Source of the DNA: Bacteroidaceae bacterium
GTDB taxonomy: Bacteria; Bacteroidota; Bacteroidia; Bacteroidales; Bacteroidaceae
Reading direction: 5' to 3'
Assembly (NCBI GenBank): GCA_017559845.1
Contig: JAFYQQ010000049.1
Span: 33,275 to 97,274, forward strand
Length of the DNA: 64,000 nucleotides
The stretch's first letter is position 1. Every line of letters begins with the position of its first letter. The translations under genes were made by a program, and so were the position numbers. Below the pieces are notes generated by a model. It saw only the letters and a program-made list of their open reading frames with translations, made no database searches and was not told the origin of the DNA. Positions 35,638 through 48,300 of the stretch are shown here, one piece after another.

Positions 35638-36780
35638 ATGGGTGAATGGAAGGAATATAAGTTGGGAGATATCACATCTAAAATTACTTCAGGAGGAACT
35701 CCAAAATCTTCTGAAGCTAGTTACTACGATGGTAATATTCCTTGGTTAAATACAAAGGAGGTAAATTTTAATCGTATAGTAAAAACGGAAAAGTGTATTA
35801 CGGAAGAAGGATTGAATAATTCATCTGCAAAATGGATACCTAAAGGTTCTGTTATTATTGCGATGTATGGGGCGACAGCAGCAAAGGTTGCTTATTCATT
35901 GATTGATTTAACGACTAATCAAGCGTGTGGTAATTTAATTATAAATAATGATGTAGCAGATAGTCAATTTGTATATTATTATATTCAATCTTCGTATGAA
36001 GAACTGTTAAATCTTGCATGTGGGGCTGCTCAACAAAATTTAAGTGTTGGAGTCATTTCTAATTTCCCTATATTTTTACCACCATTAGCAGTACAAAAAT
36101 GCATAGCAGCTATTTTAAGTTCTTTAGATGATAAAATAGAATTGCTTCATCGTGAAAATACAACTCTCGAAGCAATGGCAGAAACCCTCTTTCGTCAATG
36201 GTTTATTGAAGAAGCAAAAGAGGATTGGGAAGAAGGTCAGTTGGGAGATGTATGTTTATATGTAACTGAAAAAATAGATATTTCAAATGTTGATGTAGAT
36301 ACATACATTTCAACTGAAAATATGTGTCCCAATAAACAAGGAGTTGTTGAAGCATCTTCTATTCCTGAAAATGTAAAAGTGACAAAATATATTCAAGATG
36401 ACATCCTATTATCAAATATTAGGCCATATTTTAAAAAGATATGGTTAGCAGATAGAAATGGAGCTTGTTCAAATGATGTATTGTGTATAAGAAGTAAAAG
36501 TGAAGATTTAAAGTATTTCACATATTATACAATTAGGCAGGATGATTTTTTTGATTATGTCATGTTGGGAGCAAAAGGTTGTAAAATGCCAAGAGGTGAT
36601 AAACAACATATTATGAATTGGTCAATAATAATTCCTACTAATGATGTGTTGCGAAGGTTTAATACAATTGTTGAAAATGGAATGGCCAAAATAAGAAATA
36701 ATAATAAACAAATTCAAACTCTTGTTCAAACTCGTGATAGTTTAATCCCTAAATTGATGTCAAACGAAATAGTAATATAA
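35638..36780 (+). CDS. hsdS: Type I restriction specificity subunit HsdS
   Basis: 380 aa. Two target-recognition domains: TRD1 (about 1-155, from WKEYKLGDITSKITSGGTP to NFPIFLPPLAVQ) and TRD2 (about 200-340, from GQLGDVCLYVTEKID to MNWSIIIPTNDV). Each is followed by a conserved helical spacer (AAILSSLDDKIELLHREN; NNNKQIQTLVQTRDSLIPKL). It dictates the bipartite DNA target for HsdM and HsdR. Very AT-rich compared with hsdM and hsdR, as is usual for exchangeable S subunits. No second hsdS or recombinase gene is visible nearby. Confidence 0.93.
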   Translation: MGEWKEYKLGDITSKITSGGTPKSSEASYYDGNIPWLNTKEVNFNRIVKTEKCITEEGLNNSSAKWIPKGSVIIAMYGATAAKVAYSLIDLTTNQACGNLIINNDVADSQFVYYYIQSSYEELLNLACGAAQQNLSVGVISNFPIFLPPLAVQKCIAAILSSLDDKIELLHRENTTLEAMAETLFRQWFIEEAKEDWEEGQLGDVCLYVTEKIDISNVDVDTYISTENMCPNKQGVVEASSIPENVKVTKYIQDDILLSNIRPYFKKIWLADRNGACSNDVLCIRSKSEDLKYFTYYTIRQDDFFDYVMLGAKGCKMPRGDKQHIMNWSIIIPTNDVLRRFNTIVENGMAKIRNNNKQIQTLVQTRDSLIPKLMSNEIVI

Positions 36781-36781
36781 C

Positions 36782-37507
36782 GTGGATAGTATTTATATCA
36801 ATATAGATTCATTAGCTGCCGTTAATTCACAGATTGTAGGACATGTAGAAGGCATACAAAATGTTCCAGTTGATGGTACATTGGATGTGTATATGATGGT
36901 ATTTACTATTATTAATGCCGTTATTACTTTGTGCTTTACAATATATTTGGGCTATAATCAGTTGAAAATACAGCGTAGGCAACATAGGTTGGAACTTTAT
37001 AACTCATATAGTCCAATCTATGCAGAATTGAATGCGATTAGTAGTTATGCTTCTATTTTCGTACATAAATTTTTTTCATATTTAGTTTCTATTGATAATG
37101 AATATAGTGAGAAGTTATTGCGGGAAGAAAAAGAGAAGATAAAACTTTTAAATTCAAATTATGAAAAATATGAAGCTAATCTTCAATTGTTGACTGGAAA
37201 ACGAAATGTGTATCATTTGTTTGTCTCTGCTTTATTGGTTGATATGGAATGTTTATTAGATGAATTACAATATTTAAATTACCAGTTTGTTCAGCGAGGG
37301 GAAAAGATTAAGCATGAAAAAAGCATTTCTATTAATCTAGAAAAAGCTACAGAACAAAAATATTTAGAAGCAATAGAGAGTCTATTGTTGGAAAATGACA
37401 TTTCTTCAAAACATATATTAAAATTTTTGTCGTTGCTTTCTAAAAATAAAGAACGGCTTGATGAGTTGTTAGAACAGATATATGAACAAGCAAATCTGAA
37501 AAAATAG
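36782..37507 (+). CDS. Membrane-anchored helical protein between hsdS and hsdR
   Basis: 241 aa from a GTG start 1 bp after the hsdS stop; no upstream ATG exists in frame. One transmembrane helix at about 38-60 ([21 protein letters not shown]), then a mostly helical, charge-rich cytoplasmic region with heptad-like stretches ([24 protein letters not shown], shown here in part). No family recognised. Its topology resembles the 83-aa protein. Position inside the operon suggests an accessory role in restriction or anti-phage signalling, which is inference. hsdR starts 7 bp later. Confidence 0.6.
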   Translation: MDSIYINIDSLAAVNSQIVGHVEGIQNVPVDGTLDVYMMVFTIINAVITLCFTIYLGYNQLKIQRRQHRLELYNSYSPIYAELNAISSYASIFVHKFFSYLVSIDNEYSEKLLREEKEKIKLLNSNYEKYEANLQLLTGKRNVYHLFVSALLVDMECLLDELQYLNYQFVQRGEKIKHEKSISINLEKATEQKYLEAIESLLLENDISSKHILKFLSLLSKNKERLDELLEQIYEQANLKK

Positions 37508-37514
37508 TTATATT

Positions 37515-40500
37515 ATGCCAACTCTTACCGAATCCAAAATAGAAGAATTTGCTATCGGGTTATTTGAACAACTCGGGTATCGTTACCTTTATGGTCCTGA
37601 CATTGCACCGGATGGAACAAATCCCAAACGTGCATCATTTGAAGAGGTCGTAATGTTGGAATCGTTGCGTCATGCGGTGTATCGAATCAATCATACGTTG
37701 CCGCAAGAGGTGTGCAATGAAGCTATCAATCAAGTACTTCGTATAGCTTCGCCCGATTTGTTATCCAATAATGAAACCTTTCATCGGATGCTGACGGAAG
37801 GTGTTTCGGTATCGGTTCATAAAGAGGGAGCGGAGAGAGGAGAGTTGGTGTGGCTGGTGGATTTTGACAATCCGCAGAACAATGATTTTACAGTAGTCAA
37901 TCAATATACCATTGTAGAGAATAGCCATAATAAACGACCGGATATTCTGTTGTTTGTCAACGGATTACCTTTGGTCGTAATAGAGTTGAAGAATGCAGTT
38001 GATGAGAATGCTACGGTGCAAAGTGCTTTCCGACAGATGGAAACTTATAAAGAGACCATTCCTTCATTGTTCACTTATAATTCTATCATTGTTATTTCGG
38101 ATGGTTTGGAAGCACGTTCAGGTTCATTGTCAGCAGGGTTCAGTCGTATGATGGCATGGAAGAGTGCTGACGGTAAGGCAGAAGCATCCCGTTTGGTAAG
38201 CCAGTTGGAAGTGTTGATAAAGGGAATGTTGAACAAGGATACTTTGCTCGACCTTATCCGTTCGTTTACGGTGTTTGAAAAGACTAAGACGGAAGATAAG
38301 GAAACGGGTATCACAACCGTGAAAACGATAAAGAAGATAGCTGCCTATCATCAATATTATGCGGTGAACAAGGCGGTAGATTCAACGGTTCGTGCTACGG
38401 GTATTAATCTGAATGATATTTGTGTACTGAAAGAACCGCCTGCCAATTATGGCCTGAAAGATGTGAAGGAACAGCCAAAGGGTGACCATAAAGCAGGGGT
38501 GGTATGGCATACGCAAGGTTCGGGCAAGTCGCTTTCGATGGTGTTTTATGTCGGAAAGATTGTCCGTACGTTGAGTAATCCTACCATTGTTATCATTACT
38601 GACCGCAATGACTTGGATGACCAATTGTTCGGTACTTTTGCCGATTGTCGTCAGTTGTTGAGGCAGACACCGGTACAAGCAGATGATAGGGAAACATTGA
38701 AGAGTTTGTTGCGGGTAGCTTCAGGTGGTGTGATATTTACCACGATTCAGAAGTTCCAACCCGAAAGTGGCAATGTATATGAGACGTTGACCGACCGAAG
38801 CAATGTAATTGTCATAGCCGATGAAGCTCATCGTACCCAATATGGTTTCAAGGCCAAGACGGTAGAAGTACGTAATGAAGCGGATGAGGTGATAGGTTCG
38901 GAAATTAAATATGGTTTTGCCAAATATTTACGTGATGCCTTGCCCAATGCTACTTATTTGGGATTTACCGGTACACCGATTGAAGCGACGGACATCAATA
39001 CGCCAGCCGTATTTGGTAACTATGTGGATGTGTACGACATAGCCCAAGCGGTGGAGGATGGTGCAACGGTACGCATTTTCTATGAAAGCAGGTTGGCTAA
39101 AGTAGAACTGAGCGAAGAGGGACGTAAATTAATCAGTAGTCTTGATAAGGAACTGGAAACCGAAGAACTGGATGAGGTACAGCAAGCAAAGGCTAAATGG
39201 ACTCAACTGGAAGCACTTATCGGTAGTAAGTCGAGAATTAAGAATATAGCCAAGGATATTGTTGCACACTTCGAGCATCGGCAAGAGGTGTTTGAAGGTA
39301 AAGCGATGATTGTAGCCATGAGTCGCCGTATTGCGGTTGAATTATATGATGCTATTGTATCATTACGTCCGCAATGGCATAGTGATGACCAAATGAAAGG
39401 GGCGATAAAAGTGGTGATGACATCGGCATCGTCGGATGGAGCAAGTATTGCGAAACATCATACCACTAAGGAACAGAGACGGAAGTTGGCAGACCGAATG
39501 AAAGATCCGGATGATGAGTTGAAATTGGTCATTGTACGTGATATGTGGTTGACAGGATTTGATGCTCCGTGTCTGCATACACTTTATATTGACAAGCCTA
39601 TGCAGGGGCATAACTTGATGCAGGCTATAGCCCGAGTGAACCGTGTTTACAAGGACAAGCCAGGTGGTTTGGTAGTAGATTATTTAGGCATTGCTTCGGA
39701 TTTGAAGAAGGCATTGTCGTTCTATTCGGATGCGGATGGAAAGGGTAATCCGACTGAACAACAGGAACAAGCGGTAGCCTTGATGATGGAGAAGTTGGAG
39801 GTAGTTCAGCAGATGTTGGATGGTATGAGTTATGTATCTTATTTCAGTGCGGACGTTTCTACCAAGTTATCTTTGATTCTTCAGACGGAAGATTATATCC
39901 TCGGCTTAGATGATGGAAAGAAACGGTTTGTCAATGAAGTCAATGCTTTATCCAAAGCATTTGCTATTGCCATTCCGCACGACAAGGCTATGGATATAAA
40001 AGATGAAGTGTCTTTCTTCCAAGCGGTAAAGGCACGTTTATGTAAGTTTGATGCCACATCATCGGGTAGAACCAGTGAAGAGATAGAAACAACTATCCGA
40101 CAGGTCGTGGATAAAGCATTGGTTTCGGAACAAGTGGTAGATATATTTGATGCTGCTGGTATCAAGAAGCCGGATATATCCATTCTTTCAGAAGAATTCT
40201 TAATGGAATTGCGAGGGATGGAGCATAAGAATATTGCTTTGGAAGTCTTGAGGAAGTTGCTGAATGATGAAATAAGTGTTCGCATGCAGCGTAATTTGGT
40301 ACAAGGGAGGTCCTTAATGGAAATGCTGGAGCATTCAATAGCCAAATATCACAACAAGGTGATTACTGCCGTTGAAGTGATTGATGAATTGATAGGGTTG
40401 AGTAAACACATTGTTGCACAAGATGATGTAGCCAAGACATTGGGGCTTTCGGAATATGAATATGCTTTCTATTCAGCGGTAGCAGATAATGATAGTGCCA

Positions 40501-40748
40501 TGGAACTGATGGGAAAAGACAAACTTCGTGAATTGGCTGTGGTACTGACTGAGACAATACGGAATAATGCGTCTATTGATTGGGAAATTAAAGAAAATGT
40601 ACGTGCAAAAATGCGTGTAGCCATCAAACGCTTATTGCGTAGATATGGTTATCCGCCTGATATGCAATTGTTAGCAACGGAAACGGTGATTAAGCAAGCG
40701 GAAATGATTTCTGCGGAACTTATTAGACCAACAATGACTAACACATAA
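37515..40748 (+). CDS. hsdR: Type I restriction endonuclease/translocase HsdR
   Basis: 1077 aa, typical HsdR length. The N-terminal nuclease domain has [10 protein letters not shown] and VVIELKN (about 141-157), the D...ExK active site. The SF2 translocase follows: Walker A TQGSGKS (about 330-336), DEAH-type [10 protein letters not shown] (about 434-443), FTGTPIE (about 485) and motif [13 protein letters not shown] (about 702-712). The C-terminal helical domain contacts the methylase core. It cuts unmodified DNA after ATP-driven translocation. Overlaps nothing and ends 5 bp before the AlbA_2 gene. Confidence 0.95.
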   Translation: MPTLTESKIEEFAIGLFEQLGYRYLYGPDIAPDGTNPKRASFEEVVMLESLRHAVYRINHTLPQEVCNEAINQVLRIASPDLLSNNETFHRMLTEGVSVSVHKEGAERGELVWLVDFDNPQNNDFTVVNQYTIVENSHNKRPDILLFVNGLPLVVIELKNAVDENATVQSAFRQMETYKETIPSLFTYNSIIVISDGLEARSGSLSAGFSRMMAWKSADGKAEASRLVSQLEVLIKGMLNKDTLLDLIRSFTVFEKTKTEDKETGITTVKTIKKIAAYHQYYAVNKAVDSTVRATGINLNDICVLKEPPANYGLKDVKEQPKGDHKAGVVWHTQGSGKSLSMVFYVGKIVRTLSNPTIVIITDRNDLDDQLFGTFADCRQLLRQTPVQADDRETLKSLLRVASGGVIFTTIQKFQPESGNVYETLTDRSNVIVIADEAHRTQYGFKAKTVEVRNEADEVIGSEIKYGFAKYLRDALPNATYLGFTGTPIEATDINTPAVFGNYVDVYDIAQAVEDGATVRIFYESRLAKVELSEEGRKLISSLDKELETEELDEVQQAKAKWTQLEALIGSKSRIKNIAKDIVAHFEHRQEVFEGKAMIVAMSRRIAVELYDAIVSLRPQWHSDDQMKGAIKVVMTSASSDGASIAKHHTTKEQRRKLADRMKDPDDELKLVIVRDMWLTGFDAPCLHTLYIDKPMQGHNLMQAIARVNRVYKDKPGGLVVDYLGIASDLKKALSFYSDADGKGNPTEQQEQAVALMMEKLEVVQQMLDGMSYVSYFSADVSTKLSLILQTEDYILGLDDGKKRFVNEVNALSKAFAIAIPHDKAMDIKDEVSFFQAVKARLCKFDATSSGRTSEEIETTIRQVVDKALVSEQVVDIFDAAGIKKPDISILSEEFLMELRGMEHKNIALEVLRKLLNDEISVRMQRNLVQGRSLMEMLEHSIAKYHNKVITAVEVIDELIGLSKHIVAQDDVAKTLGLSEYEYAFYSAVADNDSAMELMGKDKLRELAVVLTETIRNNASIDWEIKENVRAKMRVAIKRLLRRYGYPPDMQLLATETVIKQAEMISAELIRPTMTNT

Positions 40749-40753
40749 AATTT

Positions 40754-42118
40754 ATGACAGAAACCAACCGCAAAGATTATAAAAAAGAACCGACCTCAGA
40801 ACTTGATATTGAGAAGGAGGTTGTGGCGTTCCTTAACTACAAGGAAGGCGGATACATCTATATCGGTATTGATAAGGATGGTTCAACTGTGGGCGTGAGT
40901 GATGTGGATGATTGTATGCTGAGGTTGAAAGACCGCATCAAGCACAACATTTCACCTTCGGCTATGGGACTATTCGATATTGCTGAGGAACAGAGGGATG
41001 GGCACAGCATTATCAAAGTTACGGTGGCGAGTGGAATCGAGAAACCATATTTCAAAACGAAGTATGGAATGACTCCACGAGGTGCGTATCTGCGTGTTGG
41101 AACATCGGCTGAGCCTATGCCTCAGGAACAGATTGACCGTTTGTTTGCTATGCGTACACGCAACTCCATTGGTCGCATTGTATCTAACCGTCAGGATTTG
41201 AGTTTTGAGCAGTTGCGTATCTACTACGATGAGCGAGGCAAGAGACTTAATGACAATTTCAAGCGTACATTGGAGTTGCTTACAGATGAAGGAAGGTATA
41301 ACTATGTAGCCTATCTGTTAGCGGATGAGAACGGCAATTCAATCAAGGTGGCGAAGTATTCAAGCCTTGACCGTTGCGATTTGGTAGAGAATAACGAGTA
41401 TGGATACTGCTCTCTTATTAAAGCGACCAAGAGTGTATTATCAAAGTTGGATATCGAGAACAAGGTCGCTGCAACGATAACTCCAATGGAACGCATTGAA
41501 ACTCCATTGTGGAATAAGGTTGCCTTGCGCGAGGCGGTTATTAATGCCATCGTGCATAACGACTACTCGTTTGAAGTACCACCTAAGTTTGAGATATTCC
41601 CCGATAGGCTGGAGATAACCTCAGCAGGTCGTTTGCCTGAATCGCTCAGTCGTGAGGAGTTCTTCAATGGTATATCTATTCCGCGCAACAAGGAATTGAT
41701 GCGTATCTACCGTGATGTGGAATTGGTAGAGTCGTTAGGCTCTGGTATACCTCGCATTCTGCGTGCATATGGCGAAGATTGCTTTAAGTTTACTGATAAC
41801 TTTATTCGCATAACTTTACCGATAACGTCCAATGCCCAGATAAATGAGGGTGTAAATGAGGGTGTAAATGAGGGTGTAAATGAGGGTGTAAATGAGGGAG
41901 TAATTTTTGATTTAGAAGGGGTGACAGATAATGTAAAACAAGAATTGATAAGTGTTATGAGTCTCTTTAAGGATGATGAAGGCCTGAGATTAAAAGATAT
42001 TGCTTTGAGTTTAGAACGGCCCACAAAAACCATTGAACGATATTTGAAAATCCTTAAAGACCAATCTTTAATTGAATTTAGGGGGGCGCCTCGTAATGGG
42101 AAGTATTATAGGATATAA
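40754..42118 (+). CDS. AlbA_2/GHKL-ATPase winged-helix protein with an internal NEGV repeat
   Basis: 454 aa. N-terminal Schlafen-type AlbA_2 domain (SELDIEKEVVAFLN, GGYIYIGIDKDGSTVGV; about 14-55). The middle fits the HATPase_c_4 region seen in such proteins (REAVINAIVHNDYSF, DRLEITSAGRLPESL, ELVESLGSGIPRILRAYG; about 255-345). The C-terminus is a winged helix (IALSLERPTKTIERYLKILKD). Between them is a perfect NEGV tandem, five units, encoded by 12-bp DNA repeats at 41843-41902. The family is usually annotated as a DNA-binding transcriptional regulator or helicase-related protein. It is the last gene of the restriction operon; a terminator follows. Confidence 0.82.
   Translation: MTETNRKDYKKEPTSELDIEKEVVAFLNYKEGGYIYIGIDKDGSTVGVSDVDDCMLRLKDRIKHNISPSAMGLFDIAEEQRDGHSIIKVTVASGIEKPYFKTKYGMTPRGAYLRVGTSAEPMPQEQIDRLFAMRTRNSIGRIVSNRQDLSFEQLRIYYDERGKRLNDNFKRTLELLTDEGRYNYVAYLLADENGNSIKVAKYSSLDRCDLVENNEYGYCSLIKATKSVLSKLDIENKVAATITPMERIETPLWNKVALREAVINAIVHNDYSFEVPPKFEIFPDRLEITSAGRLPESLSREEFFNGISIPRNKELMRIYRDVELVESLGSGIPRILRAYGEDCFKFTDNFIRITLPITSNAQINEGVNEGVNEGVNEGVNEGVIFDLEGVTDNVKQELISVMSLFKDDEGLRLKDIALSLERPTKTIERYLKILKDQSLIEFRGAPRNGKYYRI
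41843..41902 (+). repeat. 12-bp tandem repeat, five units, within the AlbA_2 gene
   Basis: AATGAGGGTGTA repeated four times plus one unit with a single change (AATGAGGGAGTA). Each unit adds NEGV, so slippage would alter linker length between ATPase and winged-helix domains without shifting the frame. Confidence 0.9.
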
Positions 42119-42209
42119 AGCAGCAGAATTGTTTACATAAAAGCCCTTTATTATAAATATTTAAAAGATAATACGGTGCTGTAAGAGGCACTGAGATATT
42201 GAAATAATC

Positions 42210-42235
42210 GGGGTGTCAGGAGAATCTGGCACCCC
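42210..42235. terminator. Terminator between the restriction island and sprA
   Basis: GGGGTG/CACCCC stem (42210-42215 with 42230-42235) with an inner CAG/CTG stem, then TTTT. Located between converging genes, so it may serve both strands. Confidence 0.65.
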
Positions 42236-42313
42236 CCTGCTTTTACGTGCAATTTGATGGCCCAATTTTAGGGAAACTTAAACCCGAGGATTTTTTAGCA
42301 CCACCCTACAAAC

Positions 42314-45300
42314 CTACCTGGTGAGAGAGAACTTCATACTCATGCCGAAGTCCTGTGTGACGGTGGGGTAGCTGCTGCTGGAGAGCAGGGGTTCGGAGCG
42401 CTGGCGGTCGTAATAGAGACTGAGGCTTACCATTCGGCTTACGGTGTATTCCACGGCGGCACTGGTCTTGAATGCCTTGCTGCCCGATGTGGCTTCGCTC
42501 AGACTGGTCTGAAGGTCGCGACGGATGGCGTTCTGGTTGCGCAGACTGAAGTCGAAACGCAGATTGAGGTCGTGTGCGAAATTGCTCTTGCTGGTAGAGA
42601 CCACTTCGGGTTCCTTGTTCTCGCCATCGCGCTTCTTGCTGTTTGGCGCGCGCTTCTTGGCCTTGGCACTGGCCTTTCCGCTTCCGAAGATGCTGCTCAG
42701 ACGGAAGTCGTTGATCTTATAACCCCATCCGATGACCATATCCTTTGAACCGGTTTCGTTAATCTGTGCACTGGTTACACTCAGTGTGGAAACGCGGGTG
42801 GTCTTGTATTCCATCTTCAGGGTCATGTTGTTCATGAAGGTCATGTTCAGTCCGATAAGGGGTGAGAAACTTTCATTCAGGCTGACCGTGCTGATGTCGA
42901 ACATGGAACTTGGCATGAAGGTACCGGTGGTTGTATTCAGCGCATAACCCATTGCACCGCCACTGCCCATGCTTTCCACCCATGAACTGTATGACTGGTA
43001 GGCGCCCACGTTATATATGCTCTTGTATCCGTGAGTCAGGTTTACGCTCTTGAAGTTGTCACGTACCCAGGGCAGATTGCTAAGTCCCTTGTAGGTTACG
43101 TTCCAGTTGGGAAGCATTTTTGACATGGCAGGGAAGATGTCCAGTGCGCTGGTCTTGGCATCGCGGCCGGTGTAGGCGGCCAGGAAGGCCGGTATCATCA
43201 CATCAGCGCTGTATTTGTTTACGGTTCCGTTTGCGGGGTTGAACTGGCCTTGGAATCCGACTCCTTGGGGGTATTCAGTTCCGATGTATTGCTGTTCAAC
43301 GCGTTGTTGCATGACGTCCAGATTGTGTTGGAAATCGGTAAAGGTCTTGTTCCTGTATCCGTTGCGTGCCGAACCGGGTCCGCGGAAGGCTGTGCGCAAG
43401 GAGATGGTGGTCATGCTGAAAGATCCGCTCTGCACGGTGGGGTTGCCCTGATACATATACTGTATGCTCTTGTTGCGGCTGTGGGTGTGGCTCATGCTGA
43501 GGTCTATCTTCAGATCGGTGATCGGCTCTACCGTAGCCTTGATCTGCATGTCCTCGGTACGGGCTGTGGTGGCGGGGGTGCTCACGCTGTCCGCACAGAG
43601 CAGCCAGCCGCGTTCCTTGGCACGTTCGATATAGGAGTCGCCTACAAGACCGAAACCGAAGTCTACACCGGGGCTGAAGGGACCATTGCCGCCGTTGCGG
43701 GTTTGTCCCAGCATGTCGCCCACTTGCGGCAGGAAGCCGGGCAGGGCAAGGTTGTAGGTGTTGCGGTAGCTCAGGCTTACGTTGCGCAATGACATGAGCA
43801 GGCGCGCGCCGGCCTGTGCCCAGGTGTACCACTTTTGTTCCTCGCGCTTGGGCAGGGCAATGATGTTGAGGCGCAGCTGGGTGGTGTCTTCCACTTCGTT
43901 CTTTATACGGATGGAGGTTTCGTCTATCCTCTTGTAGCGTATCTTGACGGGATGTCCGGTGGAGTCGAGGGCCGTTATACGCAGGCGGTTGCTCTTCTGG
44001 TCGTGTTTGACGACAAGCTGGGAGTCGGGCAACAAGGCGATTTCCTTGGCAAATCCCTGTACCTTGCGGTTGGGCAGTTTCTTGTCGCTGACACCCTTGG
44101 CGTTGCTTTGCTTGCGTGCGAGAATGGAATCCAACGGCTCGCCGGTCTTTTCGCTTTCGGCCTTGGCTTCCGCCATCATCTTCTCCTGCTCTTCCTTCTG
44201 TTTTTCCTTGGCCTCGTCTTTCCGTTTCTTTTCCTGTACCTTCTTGTTGGCTTCGTTCTTTGCATTTGAGGCAGAGAAACGCTTGTTGGTCTCTTTCAGG
44301 AACTCTGAATGGTTGTAGAGGGTCTCCATGGCCAGCTTACCGTTCAGATTGATGGTGCGTTGTGTGTTTACGGTATGTCCGAGTGTGCTTCCATCCTGTA
44401 GCTCGGCTCCGCGCTTCCAGCCGTAAGTGCCGTTGTAGCTTCCGTCGGCCGTAATCCAGTCGAATATGGGGATGCGGTGTATGGGCAGCTTGTAGCTTAC
44501 CTGTACGGTCTGGTTGTAATCCAGCGGACGGCCAAAGTTGCGCAGGCTCATCTTTACGCTGTCCTTCCACGCGTCGTAGCGGTCTGCGTAAAGGTCCTTG
44601 TTCACTTGCATGTAGGGTTCTTCCACCTCGGCGCGTGTGCCGCTCTGGAAGTTGAAGTGGAGAGCCTTGAATATATCCCATCTCAACTGGAACTGGCGGT
44701 TCCAGAGGAAGCTTTGGCTGAAGTTTACGGGCAGTGCGTTGGGGCTTTGCAGATTGTCCAGATCGCGTTCCTGCAACTCGTAGTAATTGCGTGTGAGGTC
44801 GGTGTTGAACGTGATGCTTTGTGGGGCAAAGGACAGATTCTGGTCTTTAACAATCTGCAGCCACTTGCTCTTTCCCTTGAGGTCCTTGAAGGGTTCCCAT
44901 GTTTTCCAGTTGGGGCTCCAAGAGTAGTTCATGCCGCCTTTCCAGGTGCGTTCGTTCTCATATACTGTGGTCTCGCCTTCTGTGCTTTGCTCGGTATGGC
45001 TGTAGTTGAAGGTGAAGTTGGCGGGGTCGTAGGGCATGGGGTGCTTCTTGCTGGCAATGTTCACACGGATGCCGCTGAAAGAGAGGTTGCGGCTGCGCTC
45101 GGTGTGTGTGGTAAGTGAACTCAGCGAGTCGCGCTCCTGTTGTGTGGCGAGTGCGTCAATGGCATCCTGAAGCATCATGTCCGTGTCGAAAGGATTGTAT
45201 TTCGGCTTAACGGTGGTCTTGCCATAACTGTAATACAACGGCACGCTAACCTTGGCTTTTTCGGGCAGGATGCGTCCCAGTTCCACTTGTGTGGTTATGG

Positions 45301-48300
45301 TGTAGTCTATGGTGTTCTCATCGCTGCGGTCGGCCACGCTCTGTTCAATGCCGCCGAAACCGGCCGTCTCCATTTGTGCCGCCACATTCACGCTACCGAT
45401 GTCGCTGAGCTGGACGTTCATGTTACCCTGGGCCGCCCATCCGCCTTCGTTGGAGAATTCCTGCAGGCGCAGTTCGTTGGCCCATACTTCCACGCTCTTG
45501 ACCGTGCGTCCGTTGTTGCGCACACCCACCATGATGGTCTTGACCTCGCCCAATGTGGGATTACCCATGATGGTAACCTTGTTGCTGGGACGACGTTCGT
45601 CATATTCCGAATAGCGTGCGTTATAGGACGCCATGCCCAGACTGTTGCGTGTGTTGCGTGCCTTCTTTAGGTTGGTGAAGATGTCCAGGTCGATATCAAT
45701 GAGGTTGTCCTCGGGCCATACGGCACGTTGGTCTGCCGGTGAGTAGCGGTTGTATTTGTTGCTCGGGGGAGTCAGTTTCAAGGGCACTTCGTATTCGTAG
45801 TAGTTGCTCTTGTAGTCGGAACCCAAACGGATGAAGATGCTGGTTTCGCCGTCCGCTGTAGCCGTAATGTTCTGTGCCAGTGCATTGGCGTGGACAAACA
45901 TCTGAAGGTGTTTGTATTGGCGCATGTTGTAGTTGCAGTTCTTATATACGGCTCTGGCATCGCCGGGGGCAAGGCCGTCCACCGTGATGGCCATGGCCTG
46001 CTCGTTGCTTTCCACCAATTGGGTCTGGCTGGGGTCTGTGATGGTGCTGATGCCCGGAGGCAATACGTAATTGACAGGCTCCTTGTCGTTGTTTTCTTCG
46101 ATATTAACCGTGCTGACGGTGATGGTTCCGTCTGATGAGGGAGACTGTCCCACGTACAGGGGCTGGTCGTAGGTGCGCCAGTCGCCATGTACCAGGTCAA
46201 GGGTGGCCAGACGAAGGATGACTTCTTCGCTGAAGCCAGTCATGAACATACGCATGAAGCGGATGCTGGTGAAGTCGGAAATGCTGCCCACACGACTTTC
46301 GTATGCGTCAATGGGTACACGGAACAGGTACCATGTACATTCTTCAGTCTTGCCGTTGCGCAGCTTTACGCTGGCTTGGCGTTTGTCGGCAATGTGGTTG
46401 CGTCCGACCACCATGTCTTCCGGACGGATGCTTATGCGGTACTGGTAGTACTTTTCATATTCGTTCAGCGTATAGTCCTGGTTGATGTCTTCGATGTCGG
46501 GCGTGCTTTTCCAGGCCGTTTCATAGCTTTCGGGGTTGGTGTCGCTGTCCGCGCTGTTGCCCTGGGGCATGTTGATGCGCTTGTAACGGTTCAGAATACT
46601 GGTCTTTGCATGGTCGAAATCCGTTCCGCGGTAATAGTGGTAGTTGTCGTTCGCGGGGTCGGCCTGCAAGCTGTCATACACCTGTGCATTGACACGGCCC
46701 TGCATTTGGGCGAGGAACTGCTGATAGGTGGCAAATGACTTTTCCTCTTCGTCGTTAAGGCCGTTCAGACCCACATCTTGTCGTGCGCGCGAACCTTCTT
46801 CATTATTGAAAGCGTAGGTTACGCTGCTGGTGTTGGGCATACGTCCCCAAATGGTTTCGGTGAAATACTGGCTGTTGCCGTCAACGGGCATACCGCTTTC
46901 AAAATATTTCTTTCCGTCCTTGAGAATGTCTTCGCTTACCTCTCCCAGGTTGATGTAGAAATCTCCGCCGTGGTTTCCGGGGGTGTTTTGCTTGTACACG
47001 AAGGGGTCCATCATCCAGAACTCGATGTATTGGATGTTCTGCGCTTCAAAGTCGGTATTCTCCATTCTGCGCATCAGTCCGCCCCATCTTGTTTCAGGAC
47101 GGGTGAGGCGGCCGTCTGACGTTACGTCTGTGGTAAGGTTATAAGGACCACGCTCAGAGGGGTAGAAGGCGAGGTTGAGCACGCTCAGACTGCTGGCGCT
47201 GGTGTAGCTGTTCTGTGCTTTCTGCGGATAGAGCTCACGTTCATAGACCTCGCGTACATAGTGGTTTGAAAGTTGTTCCAGGTCGCTTTTGATATGACTG
47301 GGCGTGAGTGTGCTGCTTCGGCGGGTGAAGATGGGGTCTACATAGTACCATGCCATTAGGGCGCGGTTGTAGCCGTAGCGGACATCGCTTGTGAGCTTGC
47401 TTTCCGCAAACATGCTGGGCGTACTGGCCATAATCCAGTAGGTGGGCTGTGAAAGGCTGGTTTTCTGGCTGCTGTTTTCGAAGTCGTCCAGATATGACGC
47501 CTCGCCCTGAATCTTTTTGTTCTGTCCGGCCATAAGTTGTGCCACTTCCGCATTGAATGAGATCTGGCTGGGCTGTGTGGCCTGTATCAAAGGCAGCTTG
47601 TCCACCATGTCCGTGAGCCACTGGCTTTCGCGCTTCCAGTTGATGCGGGCGCCCCAAAGGGTATTCTTCAACGGCTCGTTGCCCATATTGACCTTTGTGG
47701 TCAAAGGCTGTTCGTTGAGGAACATCAGCGTACCGCCCAGGGTGAAGTTCTTGCTCACTTCATAGTCGAGGTTCACACCCATCATGGTCTTGCGCTGCAT
47801 GCCGTAGTTGTCGTTGCTTTCCACACTGGCGTTCACCTTTGTGCCGGCATCCAGAATGCTCTGGTTGATGATGGTTACGCGTCCCATGCTGTAATCTACC
47901 AGATAGTCGCTGTTCTCTGTCAGGGTCACACCGCCGGCGGTTACGATTACGGAACCCTGCGCAATGTTGGTCACGCCCAAGTCAATTTCACTGCTGTTGC
48001 TTCCCTTGTACTGGCCGGTCAGCAGGAACTTGTCGTGTTCGGCAATCTGCTTGGCCACGGTCTTGGTGCTGTCGTACAGTTCGGGGAAGCAGTATTTGTC
48101 CGCAATGGCGTCGTTGCCAATCCATTTTCTCAAGTGGCTTCCGAAGGGCTCTGCTACGGGGAAGATGATGCGTCCGCGGCTGACGGTGTATCCTTCGATG
48201 TAGTCAAACTGTCCGTTGCTGTTCAGGTTGTTGTTGGCGTCCAGACGGTCCAACTGCATGGCACGCAGCAAGGGAGTGTTCTTCAGTTTTTCTTCGGGGA

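Noticed and set aside
35638..37507. Phase-variable (shufflon-type) hsdS locus
   Set aside because: Only one hsdS is present, with no inverted TRD copies and no site-specific recombinase gene in view.
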